Under the pieces are notes generated by a model. That model worked only from the letters and a program-made list of their open reading frames with translations, was not told where the DNA came from and made no database searches. A DNA stretch of 64,000 bases from positions 1 through 64,000 of the forward strand of contig NZ_JANUGQ010000031.1 in NCBI RefSeq assembly GCF_024756275.1. Direction: 5' to 3'. The stretch is from Streptomyces pyxinae. Lineage in GTDB: Bacteria; Actinomycetota; Actinomycetes; Streptomycetales; Streptomycetaceae. Of this stretch, positions 1-8,112 are shown piece by piece; positions within the stretch are counted from its first letter, which is position 1; every line of letters begins with the position of its first letter. The position numbers and the translations under genes are program-made.

Positions 1-54
1 CTCCCCATCTCCGCTCTTCGCTCCTCCGCCGCTCCCCACCGAAGGATGACCGTC

Positions 55-642
55 ATGCACCGCGCACTGATCGTCGTGGACGTCCAGAACGACTTCTGCG
101 AGGGCGGCAGCCTCGCGGTGGCGGGGGGCGCCGATGTCGCCGCCGCCATCACGGACCTGGTCGGCGCCGCCACCGGGGCCGCCTACCAGCACGTCGTGGC
201 GACCCGGGACCACCACATCGACCCGGGCGACCACTTCTCCGCGGAGCCCGACTTCGTCGACTCCTGGCCGGTGCACTGCGTGGCCGGCACCGAGGGCGTC
301 GGCTTCCACCCGAACTTCGCCCCGGCGGTCGCCTCGGGAGCCGTCGAGGCGGTCTTCGACAAGGGCGAGTACTCGGCGGCGTACAGCGGCTTCGAGGGCA
401 CCGACGAGAACGACGTGGCGCTGGCCGACTGGCTGCGCCGGCGCGGGGTCACCGAGGTGGACGTGGTGGGGATCGCCACCGACCACTGCGTCCGGGCCAC
501 GGCGCTGGACGCCGCCCGGGCGGGCTTCGCCACCCAGGTGCTGCTGGACCTCACGGCGGGGGTCGCGGAGCAGACCACCGAGCGGGCGCTGGAGGAGCTG
601 CGGGAGGCCGGGGTCCAGCTCACCGGTAAGCCGGTGCTCTGA
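55..642 (+). CDS. pncA: Nicotinamidase / isochorismatase-family hydrolase
   Basis: Cytosolic cysteine hydrolase expected to convert nicotinamide to nicotinate for NAD salvage. The catalytic triad is visible: Asp9 in VVDVQNDF, Lys103 in FDKGEYS, Cys145 in ATDHCVRAT, and a metal-binding DHH...GDHF stretch lies between them. Length (195 aa) fits the family. An in-frame ATG lies at 46, but GAAGG at 41-45 abuts it; that ribosome-binding site is 9 nt from the ATG at 55, so I prefer 55. The gene is convergent with the next one. Nicotinamidase is favoured over isochorismatase by the ACTIVE-site context and the metal ligands; confidence in the family is very high, in the substrate high. Confidence 0.92.
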   Translation: MHRALIVVDVQNDFCEGGSLAVAGGADVAAAITDLVGAATGAAYQHVVATRDHHIDPGDHFSAEPDFVDSWPVHCVAGTEGVGFHPNFAPAVASGAVEAVFDKGEYSAAYSGFEGTDENDVALADWLRRRGVTEVDVVGIATDHCVRATALDAARAGFATQVLLDLTAGVAEQTTERALEELREAGVQLTGKPVL

Positions 643-701
643 GGCGAGCCGGTGCTCCGGGGCCCCGGGAGGCGCCCGCGAGGAGGTCGGCGGACGCCCG
701 C

Positions 702-737
702 GAGGCCGCGGCCCCGGGGCCCCGAGCCCGCGGCCTC
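702..737. terminator. Bidirectional terminator hairpin
   Basis: Perfect 10-bp arms (GAGGCCGCGG / CCGCGGCCTC) around a C/G-rich loop, lying between the convergent nicotinamidase gene and the small minus-strand gene. There is no T tract, as is common in Streptomyces. Confidence 0.5.
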
Positions 738-751
738 CGGCCCCCGGCGGT

Positions 752-1066
752 CTAGGAGCCGGCGGTCGGCCGGAGCAGGGCGCGCATGGGCTGCCACAGC
801 TCGGCGGCCGACTCCGGGAGGGTCCGCCAGAGCAGCCCGTCCGGGTGGTGCAGTACGGCGGTGATCTCGTCCGGGGTCGGCGGGTGGGTGTTGCCGCGCA
901 GATAGACGGCGCGCAGCCCCTGGTTCCGTACCCGGGTCAGGGCGCGGGCGCGGTTGGCGGCGTGCACCAGGACCCGGAGCGTCGCGCCGTCGCCGAGCGG
1001 GCTCGGGAGGCTGAGCGCGACGACCACGCTGCCACCGGGCAGCTTGCAGAACCCTCCGCCGGGCAT
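752..1066 (-). CDS. Conserved hypothetical protein, 104 aa
   Basis: I do not recognise a domain. The 104-residue product has a Gly-rich N-terminus (MPGGGFCKLPGGS), a central segment that looks like an alpha/beta fold (VVVALSLPSPLG, LRVLVHAANRARALTRVRN), and a C-terminal segment rich in Trp and Leu. The start at 1066 is supported by a GGGAGGG ribosome-binding site about 7 nt upstream. It is convergent with nicotinamidase, and its upstream region contains short direct repeats. Codon usage (third-position GC) looks normal, so it is probably a genuine gene. No function can be inferred. Confidence 0.7.
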   Translation of the reverse strand: MPGGGFCKLPGGSVVVALSLPSPLGDGATLRVLVHAANRARALTRVRNQGLRAVYLRGNTHPPTPDEITAVLHHPDGLLWRTLPESAAELWQPMRALLRPTAGS

Positions 1067-1091
1067 GCGGCATCCCTCCCCTTTGCGATGA

Positions 1092-1165
1092 CACCGATGT
1101 CGGTGCTGTCGGTGACGTCGGCGCTGTCGGTGACGTCACTGATGTCGGTGTCGATGTCAATAACG
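1092..1165. repeat. Short tandem direct repeats with TGACGTC(A) cores
   Basis: The segment repeats the element GTCGGTGCTGTCGGTGACGT / GGCGCTGTCGGTGACGTC with period about 18 bp, then degenerates into GATGTCGGTGTCGATGTC. It lies directly upstream of the 104-aa gene and may include its promoter or an operator. Confidence 0.5.
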
Positions 1166-1189
1166 GGTACGCACCACGCACCTAAACAC

Positions 1190-1225
1190 GATCGGCCGCC
1201 GCCCGCTAGAGGGCGACGGCCGATC
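1190..1225 (-). terminator. Terminator of the first M6 protease gene
   Basis: A 15-bp stem with one mismatch (GATCGGCCGCCGCCC / GGGCGACGGCCGATC, loop GCTAGA) begins 26 nt past the protease stop codon. Confidence 0.65.
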
Positions 1226-1250
1226 ATGCTGTGACCTGCGAGGATGGCGC

Positions 1251-3698
1251 TTACTTGGTGGACGGTCCGACCTGGAGGGTGATCGTCTGGCCGTTCTTCG
1301 GCTGCTTGACGATCGCGATCCGGGTGTTGGTGTCAGTAGTCTTCACGCTGCCCTGCGGGTTGTCGGCGGTCCAGTAGACGCCCTTGTGGTCGTCGAAGAC
1401 CGGGTTGCCGGCCAGCGACTTCAGGCGCAGCGGGACGTCCGCCTTGTGCAGGGTGAAGCTGTCCGTCCGGAAGGTGCTGAACGGGGCGTCGAACGGCTGG
1501 ATCTTGTTGCGGAGCAGGGTGCCGTCCTTCCACTTCAGCGGGTCCGGGTGGGCGTCGACCGGGAGGATCAGGCCCTGGCCCGGGTGGACGGCGGTGTTGT
1601 TGTCCTTCTGGGAGGTGTCCCACTGCCAGACCAGCAGACCGGTCTGGTACGGGTAGTGCTCCACCCAGCTGTCCTTCGGCGCGTTGAAGCCGAAGTTGTA
1701 CGGGCCGACCCGGAGGGTGGCGTCGTAGCTGACGTACTGGCGGTTCTCGGCCAGGTAGTACTGCTCGTACTCGTTGGTGAAGGACTCACCGATGCGGGAG
1801 AAGCCCTTCGTCGCCCAGGCGGCGTCCGCCTTCTCGGCGTCGTCCGCGAAGACGGTGGTGCCGTCGGCGGTCAGCTTGATGCTGTCGGCGGTGAAGCCCT
1901 TGCCGCCCGCGCCGCCGTCGGTCTGGTAGCGGAAGCGGAGGTCGACCTTCTTGCCGGCGTAGGCGTCGAGCGGGAAGACCAGCTTCTGGTACGAGCCGGA
2001 GGCGCCGGTCAGCGACGGGGCGCCGCTGGCGTCGACCGGGATGGCCTTGCCGTTGGCGGTGCCGGGCAGGGCGGTCCACTGCTTGCCGCCGTCGGTGGAC
2101 ACCTCGGTGTAGAGGAAGTCGTAGTCGGCCTCGATGTCCCACCAGGCGTCGAGCGTCAGCTCGGCCTTGGACTTGCCGGTGAGGTCGACGGAGCGGGTCA
2201 GGGTGTTCTTGAGGTCGTCGCCCATGCCGCTCCACCACTGCGTGGTGCCCTGTGCGGGCTTCACGACCGAGGTGGTGACCTTCTTCTTCGGCAGCTCGAC
2301 GACGAGCGCCTGGGGCTTCTTGGTGTTGTACTCCGAGACGCCCAGGGTGTGCTTCGACTTGGTCGCCGCCTTGGCCCGCTCGTAGTTGAGCCAGCCGAGC
2401 TGGAGCTTGTCCCAGGCGGTCATGTCGCCCGGCAGATCGCCGATCGCGTCCTTGCCGGTGCCCAGCCAGGAACCGGCCGACATCAGCGACCAGAAGCCGA
2501 CCGAGTTCTCCGCGCCGGGGCGGCCGGAGGTGTCGTACAGGTCAGGGAGGCCCAGGTCGTGGCCGTACTCGTGGGCGAAGACCCCGAGGCCGCCGTTCTC
2601 CGGCTGCATGGTGTAGTCACCGACCCAGATGCCGGTGCTGCCGATCTGGGTGCCGCCGGCCTTGTTGTTCGCCGGACCGCTCTTGCCCGCGTCGGTGCCG
2701 TACGCGTACCAGCGGTGCGCCCACAGCGCGTCGGTGCCCTCGGCGCCGCCGCCGGCCGACTCGTCCTCGCCCGCGTGGACGAGCTGGAAGTGGTCGATGT
2801 AGCCGTCGGGCTCGTTGAAGTTGCCGTCGTTGTCGAAGTCGTAGCGGTCCCACTGGTCGTACTGGGCCAGCTGCGCCTTGATCTGCGCGTCGGTCTGGCC
2901 CTTGGCCTTCTGGTCGGCGGCCCAGGCGGTGACGCCGTCGCGGACCGCGTCCCAGACGTTGGAGCAGTTGGTCTGGCCGCACCAGTTGGAGCCGTAGCGG
3001 GCCTCGTTGTAGTCGACCTTCACCCAGTCGGAGACCGTGCCGTCGACCGAGTAGCGGCCGGAGGAGGTCTTCTCGTAGTAGGTCTTCAGGGAGTGCTTCT
3101 GCTGCCCGGTCTTCTTGTCCTTGCCGGTGCCGAAGTACAGGTCCTGGAAGTGCTGCTGGTTGTAGTCCTTCTGCCAGGCCGTGGAGTTGTCGTTCGCACG
3201 GTCGGGCTGGGCTATCCGGTTGTGCAGCGGGCCGGGCACGCCGCCGTACTTGGGCTTCGGCGTGTGGTCGTCGCCGTCGTCGGCGCGGTCGACCAGGGTG
3301 GTGTTGTCCACCTTGTCACCGAACTCGACCAGGATGGTGAAGATCTTGTCGGTCTTCTCCCGGCCGAGCTCGACGTACTTCTTGTCGTCCAGCTTGACGA
3401 CCTGGGAGGCACCCCTGCGCTCCACCTTCCGGTCGCCGGTCAGGACCTGCTCCAGCGCGGCCTTGCGCTGCTGCTCCTGCTGCTTGCTGAACGGTCCGTC
3501 GAGGTCGTGGTCGACACCGGCGGCGTGGTCGTGGCCGTGGTCCCCGCCGGGCGCCGGGTCGTGGCGCTCGATGGCGGCCGGGCCGGCCTGACCGTGGTTG
3601 TCGGCCTGTGCGGTGGTGAGGGCCGAGGCGGTGGCCGCGGTCGCGGCCAGGGCCACGAGCACCGCGGACGCCCTGAACGCCCGTCGTCTGCTGTTCAC
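1251..3698 (-). CDS. Secreted M6 (immune inhibitor A-type) metalloprotease
   Basis: An 815-aa secreted zinc endopeptidase. GTG at 3698 is chosen because GGAGG lies 10 nt upstream and it is followed at once by a signal peptide (NSRRRAF then hydrophobic ALVALAATAATASA, cleavage near TAQA). A propeptide-like region (HDPAPGGDHGHDH, KQQEQQRKAALEQVL) follows. The catalytic motif HEYGHDLGLPD begins at His376 (HExxH plus downstream Gly/Asp), and the C-terminal half holds beta-rich domains typical of immune inhibitor A. Expected to degrade extracellular protein. It is immediately downstream of a paralogue in the same orientation. The upstream region carries a LexA-box-like palindrome. Family assignment is very secure; natural substrates are unknown. 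Confidence 0.93.
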   Translation of the reverse strand: MNSRRRAFRASAVLVALAATAATASALTTAQADNHGQAGPAAIERHDPAPGGDHGHDHAAGVDHDLDGPFSKQQEQQRKAALEQVLTGDRKVERRGASQVVKLDDKKYVELGREKTDKIFTILVEFGDKVDNTTLVDRADDGDDHTPKPKYGGVPGPLHNRIAQPDRANDNSTAWQKDYNQQHFQDLYFGTGKDKKTGQQKHSLKTYYEKTSSGRYSVDGTVSDWVKVDYNEARYGSNWCGQTNCSNVWDAVRDGVTAWAADQKAKGQTDAQIKAQLAQYDQWDRYDFDNDGNFNEPDGYIDHFQLVHAGEDESAGGGAEGTDALWAHRWYAYGTDAGKSGPANNKAGGTQIGSTGIWVGDYTMQPENGGLGVFAHEYGHDLGLPDLYDTSGRPGAENSVGFWSLMSAGSWLGTGKDAIGDLPGDMTAWDKLQLGWLNYERAKAATKSKHTLGVSEYNTKKPQALVVELPKKKVTTSVVKPAQGTTQWWSGMGDDLKNTLTRSVDLTGKSKAELTLDAWWDIEADYDFLYTEVSTDGGKQWTALPGTANGKAIPVDASGAPSLTGASGSYQKLVFPLDAYAGKKVDLRFRYQTDGGAGGKGFTADSIKLTADGTTVFADDAEKADAAWATKGFSRIGESFTNEYEQYYLAENRQYVSYDATLRVGPYNFGFNAPKDSWVEHYPYQTGLLVWQWDTSQKDNNTAVHPGQGLILPVDAHPDPLKWKDGTLLRNKIQPFDAPFSTFRTDSFTLHKADVPLRLKSLAGNPVFDDHKGVYWTADNPQGSVKTTDTNTRIAIVKQPKNGQTITLQVGPSTK

Positions 3699-3840
3699 TT
3701 GATCTTGTCCTCCCCGCGCCCGCGAACCGCGGATGGGGGGTCGAAGTGTTATCCGCGTGCGGTGTCGCGCCACAAGTGACGACATTCGACCGGAGTTCAC
3801 GGCAAAAAGACAGACCTTGACTTGAACAGGTCAGCTGCCC

Positions 3841-3863
3841 TATACGAACAGGCGTTCCGTATA
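3841..3863. promoter_or_regulatory. Inverted repeat resembling an actinobacterial SOS (LexA) box
   Basis: Arms TATACG-AAC and GTTCCGTATA flank AGGC. The core CGAAC-N4-GTTC differs by one base from the CGAAC-N4-GTTCG consensus known for actinobacterial LexA. It sits about 140 nt upstream of the first M6 protease start and 73 nt past the end of the second. It could equally be an operator for another regulator. Confidence 0.35.
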
Positions 3864-3935
3864 ACGGACGAGTCAAGAGCGCCGGTGGACGGCCCGCCAT
3901 CGCTTCCCGCCCCCGGCTGACCGGCCCCGGGCCGA

Positions 3936-6590
3936 TCAGCGGGCGGACGGGCCCACCTCCACGGTGAGGGCGGCGCCGCCGGGCGACTGCCCGACCACGG
4001 CGATACGGGTGTGGGTGTCGGCGGTCCGCACTCCGGCGTACTTGTTCTCCGCGTACCAGTGGACGCCGGTACGGTCGTCGAAGACCGGATTGCCCGGTCG
4101 CGGGGGCAGCCGGGTCGGCAGGCCGTCCTTGTGCAGGGTGAGGGCCGGCACCGGGAGCAGGCCGAAGGCCGCGTCGTACGGGGCGATCTTGTTGGACATC
4201 AGCGCCCCGTCCGCCCAGCGCGGCGGCCGGGGGTGGGCGTCCACCGGCAGCAGCAGCCCCTGGCCGGGGTGCTCGGTGACATTGTTGTTCCGCTGCGAGG
4301 TGTCCCACTGCCAGATCAGCAGCCCGGGCCGGTAGGCGTAGTGCTCGGCCCAGTTCTCGTGCGGGGCGGGGAAGCCGAAGGTGTACGGGCCCGTCTCCAG
4401 GGTCCGGTCGTACCCGGTGTACTGCCGGTTCTCCGCCAGGTAGTACTGCGGGAAGCGCCCGGTCACCGAGGCCCCGATCCGGGTGAACCCGCGCGCCGCC
4501 CAGCCACCGCCCCCGGCCCCGTCCGCCGGCCTGGTCCCGGCTCCGTCCGCCGACTCGCTCCCGGGTCCGTCCTCGGCGCCGTCGGTGAACAGCGCGGTGC
4601 CGTCCGCCCGTACGGTGACGGCGTCCGCGGTGAAGCCCTTGCCGGAGACCCCGCCGTCGGTCCGGTAGCGGAAGCGCAGCCCGATCTCCCGCCCCGCGAA
4701 GGCGTCCAGGGGGAAGACCAGTCGGCGGTACGTCTCCGAGCTCCCGGTCAGCGCCGGCCGGCCACCGCCGTCCCGGGGGATCGGGGCCCCGTCGGCGGTG
4801 CCGTCCAGGCTGTGCCAGCTGGCCCCGCCGTCCGTGGAGACCTGGGTGTACAGATAGTCGTAGTCCTTCTCGATGTCCCACCAGGCGGCCAGCTCCAGCG
4901 CGGCCGTCCGCCGGCCGGTGAGGTCCACGGTGCGGGTGAGCGTGGTGGACAGATTGTCGCCGTAGTCGCTCCACCACTGCCGGGCCCCTTCGGCGGGCGG
5001 GACCACCGGAGTGGTCACCGTCCGCTCCGGCAGCTCCACCACCAGCCCCTGCGGCAGTCCGGTGCGCCCGGCCGAGGCTCCCAGGACATGCCGGGACGGG
5101 GTGGCCGCCTTGGCCTTCTCGTAGCCCAGCCAGCCGAGTTGGAGCCGGTCCCAGGCGGTCATGGCGCCCGGCAGATCCCCGATCGCGTCCTTGCCGGTGC
5201 CCAGCCAGGAACCGGCCGACATCAGCGACCAGAAGCCGACCGAGTTCTCCACGCCCGGCACATTGCTGGTGTCGTACAGATCGGGCAGCCCCAGGTCATG
5301 GGCGTACTCATGGGCGAAGACACCGAGCCCGCCGTTCTCCGGCTGCATGGTGTAGTCGCCCACCCAGACACCGGTCTCCCCGATCTGGGTGCCGCCGGCC
5401 CGGAACCCCGGCGGACCGGTGTCGCCGTCGTCCCGGCCGTACGCGTAACCCCGGTGCGCCCAGAGCGCGTCGGAGCCCTGGGCGCCGCCGCCGGCCGAGC
5501 CGTCCTCGCCCGCGTGCACCAGCTGGAAGTGGTCGATGTAACCGTCCGGCTCCTCGAAGTCGCCGTCATTGTCGTGGTCGTTGCGGTCCCAGACATCGAA
5601 CTGCCTCACCTCGGCGGCGATTTGCTCGTCCGTGCGGCCCGCCGCCTTCCGCTGCGCCACCCAGGCGGCCACGGCGTCCCGGACCAGGTCCTCGACATTG
5701 GGGCAGTTGTTGCTCCCGCAGTAGTCGGAGCCGTAACGGGCCTCGTTGTACTCGACCTTCACCCACTCCGAGACCTCTCCCGACACCGAGTAGCGGCCCG
5801 AGGAAGCCGTCTCGTAGTACGTCTTCAGGGAGGGCGTGAAGTTCGTGGAGGCCGTGGGGTTCGCGGAGTTCGTGGAGAGCGGCGTCCCGGTGGTTCCGGC
5901 GCCCTCGCCGAAGTACAGCCGCCGGTAGTGCTCCGGGCCGTAATCCGGCTGCCAGGACGTGGAGTTGTCGTGCTCCCGGTCCGGGCGCGGCAGTTGGTTG
6001 TGGCGCGGGCCCGGTGCGCCGCCGTACTTGACCACCGGCTCCGCAGGGCCCGCCGGACCGTCCGGGTCGTGGAGGGTGGTGGTGTCCACCCGGTCCCCGA
6101 ACTCCACCAGGACGGTGAAGATCCGGTCGGTGCGCTCCCGGGCCAGTTCGGCGTACTTGCCGTCCCCGAGCCGTACGACCCCCGAGCCGCCGCGCCGCTC
6201 AAGGCCCGCCCGGCCGGTGAGCACCCGGTCCAGGGCGGCCCGGCGCCGGAGCTCCTGCCGCCGGGCGTAGGGACCGTCGACGACATGGGCGTCCCGGCGG
6301 GCGCGCTCGCCGTGGGAGCCGGCACTTTCAGCGCTTTCAGTGCTTTCAGGGGGTGCAGTGCTTTCAGGGGGTGCAGGGGGTGCAGCACGTTCAGCGGTTT
6401 CACGGTTCCGGGGGCCCGCGGGGCTTGACGGCGCGGGTGCTCCCGGCGTACTGGATTCCGGGGCCGCCGGGGGGACGGCCGGGACGGCCGGAGGCGGGAG
6501 GGCGGCGGCCGTCGCGGCCAGCAGCAGGGCGGTGGCGGCGACCGCGCGCCGGATGCCCCTCACCGCCCCGTCCCCGCGCGCCTGTGCCAC
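3936..6590 (-). CDS. Secreted M6 metalloprotease, paralogue of the neighbour
   Basis: An 884-aa paralogue of the adjacent protease with the same layout: signal peptide (RGIRRAVAATALLLAATAAA), a low-complexity linker rich in Pro, Ser, Thr and Glu (about residues 30-95), a prodomain, the zinc motif HEYAHDLGLPD starting at His427, and beta-rich C-terminal domains. Long blocks around the active site (for example VGFWSLMSAGSWLGTGKDAI) are identical in both copies, while the C-terminal half has an extra Gly/Ala/Asp-rich insertion near residues 660-690. The start is GTG at 6590 with AAGG 5-6 nt upstream; the downstream GTG before RGIRR is an alternative. Tandem duplication is the simplest origin. 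Confidence 0.92.
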   Translation of the reverse strand: MAQARGDGAVRGIRRAVAATALLLAATAAALPPPAVPAVPPAAPESSTPGAPAPSSPAGPRNRETAERAAPPAPPESTAPPESTESAESAGSHGERARRDAHVVDGPYARRQELRRRAALDRVLTGRAGLERRGGSGVVRLGDGKYAELARERTDRIFTVLVEFGDRVDTTTLHDPDGPAGPAEPVVKYGGAPGPRHNQLPRPDREHDNSTSWQPDYGPEHYRRLYFGEGAGTTGTPLSTNSANPTASTNFTPSLKTYYETASSGRYSVSGEVSEWVKVEYNEARYGSDYCGSNNCPNVEDLVRDAVAAWVAQRKAAGRTDEQIAAEVRQFDVWDRNDHDNDGDFEEPDGYIDHFQLVHAGEDGSAGGGAQGSDALWAHRGYAYGRDDGDTGPPGFRAGGTQIGETGVWVGDYTMQPENGGLGVFAHEYAHDLGLPDLYDTSNVPGVENSVGFWSLMSAGSWLGTGKDAIGDLPGAMTAWDRLQLGWLGYEKAKAATPSRHVLGASAGRTGLPQGLVVELPERTVTTPVVPPAEGARQWWSDYGDNLSTTLTRTVDLTGRRTAALELAAWWDIEKDYDYLYTQVSTDGGASWHSLDGTADGAPIPRDGGGRPALTGSSETYRRLVFPLDAFAGREIGLRFRYRTDGGVSGKGFTADAVTVRADGTALFTDGAEDGPGSESADGAGTRPADGAGGGGWAARGFTRIGASVTGRFPQYYLAENRQYTGYDRTLETGPYTFGFPAPHENWAEHYAYRPGLLIWQWDTSQRNNNVTEHPGQGLLLPVDAHPRPPRWADGALMSNKIAPYDAAFGLLPVPALTLHKDGLPTRLPPRPGNPVFDDRTGVHWYAENKYAGVRTADTHTRIAVVGQSPGGAALTVEVGPSAR
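6320..6420. repeat. Imperfect GTGCTTTCAGGGG-type tandem repeat inside the second M6 gene
   Basis: Several copies of CTTTCAGNG(G)TGCAG occur in tandem and encode the protease's APPEST/ESAES linker. Such repeats can vary in copy number between strains. Confidence 0.6.
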
Positions 6591-6944
6591 ATCACCTTGC
6601 CGCTCCCCTCGGTCAGCTGGGCGGACGGACCGCCCGGGGTTCCGTTCCAGGCCCCTGGCATAGGCCGTGATTCCATGCGCCCCCCGTGCACCGGCACTGG
6701 GGGTCAGGTCACGCTTACCGCCGGTTCCGCTCGGGCATCCACGGTCATAGAGTCGTGGAGTCGTGATGCCGTGCCGTCGCGATGCGGCGACGCCGTGCCG
6801 TCATGACGTCGCACAGGCCCGGCGTGGCCGGCGCGGAGCCGTCAACGGCGCGGCTCGCGCGCGGAGTTACGGCCCCTGCGACGACCCGTGCGACCGATCC
6901 GCCAGAGACCACCCACCCGAAGCTTCGAGGACGGATTCCCCGCC

Positions 6945-7223
6945 ATGCCGCGTCCGACCGCCGCACAGCTCGTCTACGGTTCCGCCACCGTCGTCCTCTC
7001 GACCGTCGCCCTGCTGTTGCTCTCCGGTACCTCGGCCGTCGCCGGGGTGGCGCTCATCGGCGGGGCCGCCCTGGCGCTCGGGACCCTGGTCGCGCTGAGC
7101 GTGCCCGGCGCCCGGCGGGACCGGCGGCTCCCGGCGGAGCCCGGAGCCCGGGCGGCCGAGCGGGTGCCGGGGCCGCGCGTCGAGAGCCGGACACACGGCC
7201 GGACCCACTCGCTGCGCTCCTGA
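6945..7223 (+). CDS. Small membrane protein, two predicted TM helices
   Basis: A 92-aa protein, unrecognised. Residues about 8-50 form two hydrophobic segments (QLVYGSATVVLSTVALLLL and GVALIGGAALALGTLVALSV) separated by a short turn, followed by a highly charged Arg/Glu/Pro-rich cytoplasmic-type tail. The ATG at 6945 is preceded by GAGG, but at a long distance (about 14 nt); an in-frame GTG at 6888 is an alternative start. It is divergent from the M6 protease and convergent with the RDD gene. A membrane location is inferred from hydrophobicity only. Confidence 0.65.
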   Translation: MPRPTAAQLVYGSATVVLSTVALLLLSGTSAVAGVALIGGAALALGTLVALSVPGARRDRRLPAEPGARAAERVPGPRVESRTHGRTHSLRS

Positions 7224-7248
7224 GCCGGACCACCACCGCCGGGGCCGG

Positions 7249-8016
7249 TCACCTCGGGGCGCTGACCACGACGGTCTTGGCCGCCTTGTCGTGCAGCCCC
7301 TGCTTGTAGGGCCGGTCGAACAGCATCAGGATCAGCAGGAACAGCGGCCAGAAGCAGGCGCAGCAGATCAGCGCGGGCAGCCACAGCACGATGGCCCGGG
7401 CGAGCGCGGCGTTGGTGGGCGGCACGCTGCCGTCGTTGAGCATCGCGACCCGCATCCCCATCAGCCGCTTGCCGAGGGTCTGACCGTTCTTACGGGTCAT
7501 CAGGGTGTCGTACCCGATGTACGCCACGATCGAGATGAGCTGCACGATCCACTGGCCGCTGTTGGTGTTGGTCCGCCAGATGTCGTCGGCGTCGTCGGAG
7601 ACATTGCTCCACACGTCGAACGGAATGGCGATCAGGGCGAGCGGTACGAAGATGATGAACCAGTCGATCAGCCGGGCCAGCACCCGTCTGCCGGTGTCGG
7701 CCAGCGGCGGCATCCCGGCGAGCGGGTCCCCGCCGAACCCCCCGGGGCCGCCGCCGTAGGGCCCGCCGGGGCCCGGGCCGTAAGAGCCGCCGCCCCCGCC
7801 GCCCGGACCGTAGGGACCACCGCCGCCCCCGGGACCGTACGGGCCTCCCCCGCCCGCGCCGGCGGAGCCGTACGGGTCGCCGCCGGAGCCGTACGGGTCG
7901 CCGCCGCCCGGGGGTTCGCCGGGGGGCGGTCCCGCCGGCGGTTCCCCGCGGGGCGGCTTGCGGAACGGGTCGTCGTCGGGCGGCTGCTGACCGGGCGCGG
8001 GCGGCACATTGCTCAT
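7249..8016 (-). CDS. RDD-family membrane protein with Gly/Pro-rich N-terminus
   Basis: The 255-aa product starts MSNVPPAPGQQPPDDD, then has a long Gly/Pro/Tyr-rich disordered stretch (about residues 20-110, repeats of GGGGPYGPG). The RDD domain follows (LADTGRRVLARLIDWFIIFVP), with three to four membrane helices, the QTLGKRLMGMRV motif and a closing RPYKQGLHDKAAKTVVV. RDD proteins are membrane proteins of mostly unknown role, some linked to Na+/H+ transport. The start at 8016 lacks a clear ribosome-binding site; it is chosen because it matches the usual MSN...PPxxP beginning. It lies next to another RDD gene in the same orientation. Confidence 0.88.
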   Translation of the reverse strand: MSNVPPAPGQQPPDDDPFRKPPRGEPPAGPPPGEPPGGGDPYGSGGDPYGSAGAGGGGPYGPGGGGGPYGPGGGGGGSYGPGPGGPYGGGPGGFGGDPLAGMPPLADTGRRVLARLIDWFIIFVPLALIAIPFDVWSNVSDDADDIWRTNTNSGQWIVQLISIVAYIGYDTLMTRKNGQTLGKRLMGMRVAMLNDGSVPPTNAALARAIVLWLPALICCACFWPLFLLILMLFDRPYKQGLHDKAAKTVVVSAPR

Positions 8017-8112
8017 GGGGGCAGTGCACCGCGCGCCGGGATGCCCCGCAAGGGCACGCACGCCGTTCGGCGTAGTGGGTGACCGGCGGCCGTCCGCTCC
8101 CGGGGTACCGGG

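Noticed and set aside
134..1234. Long Arg/Pro/Ser-rich frame overlapping the nicotinamidase gene
   Set aside because: Shadow frame of pncA and the intergenic GC bias, with no domain and no ribosome-binding site.
1386..3779. 797-aa plus-strand open frame antisense to the M6 protease
   Set aside because: Val/Leu/Gly-rich antisense frame typical of GC-rich third-position bias.
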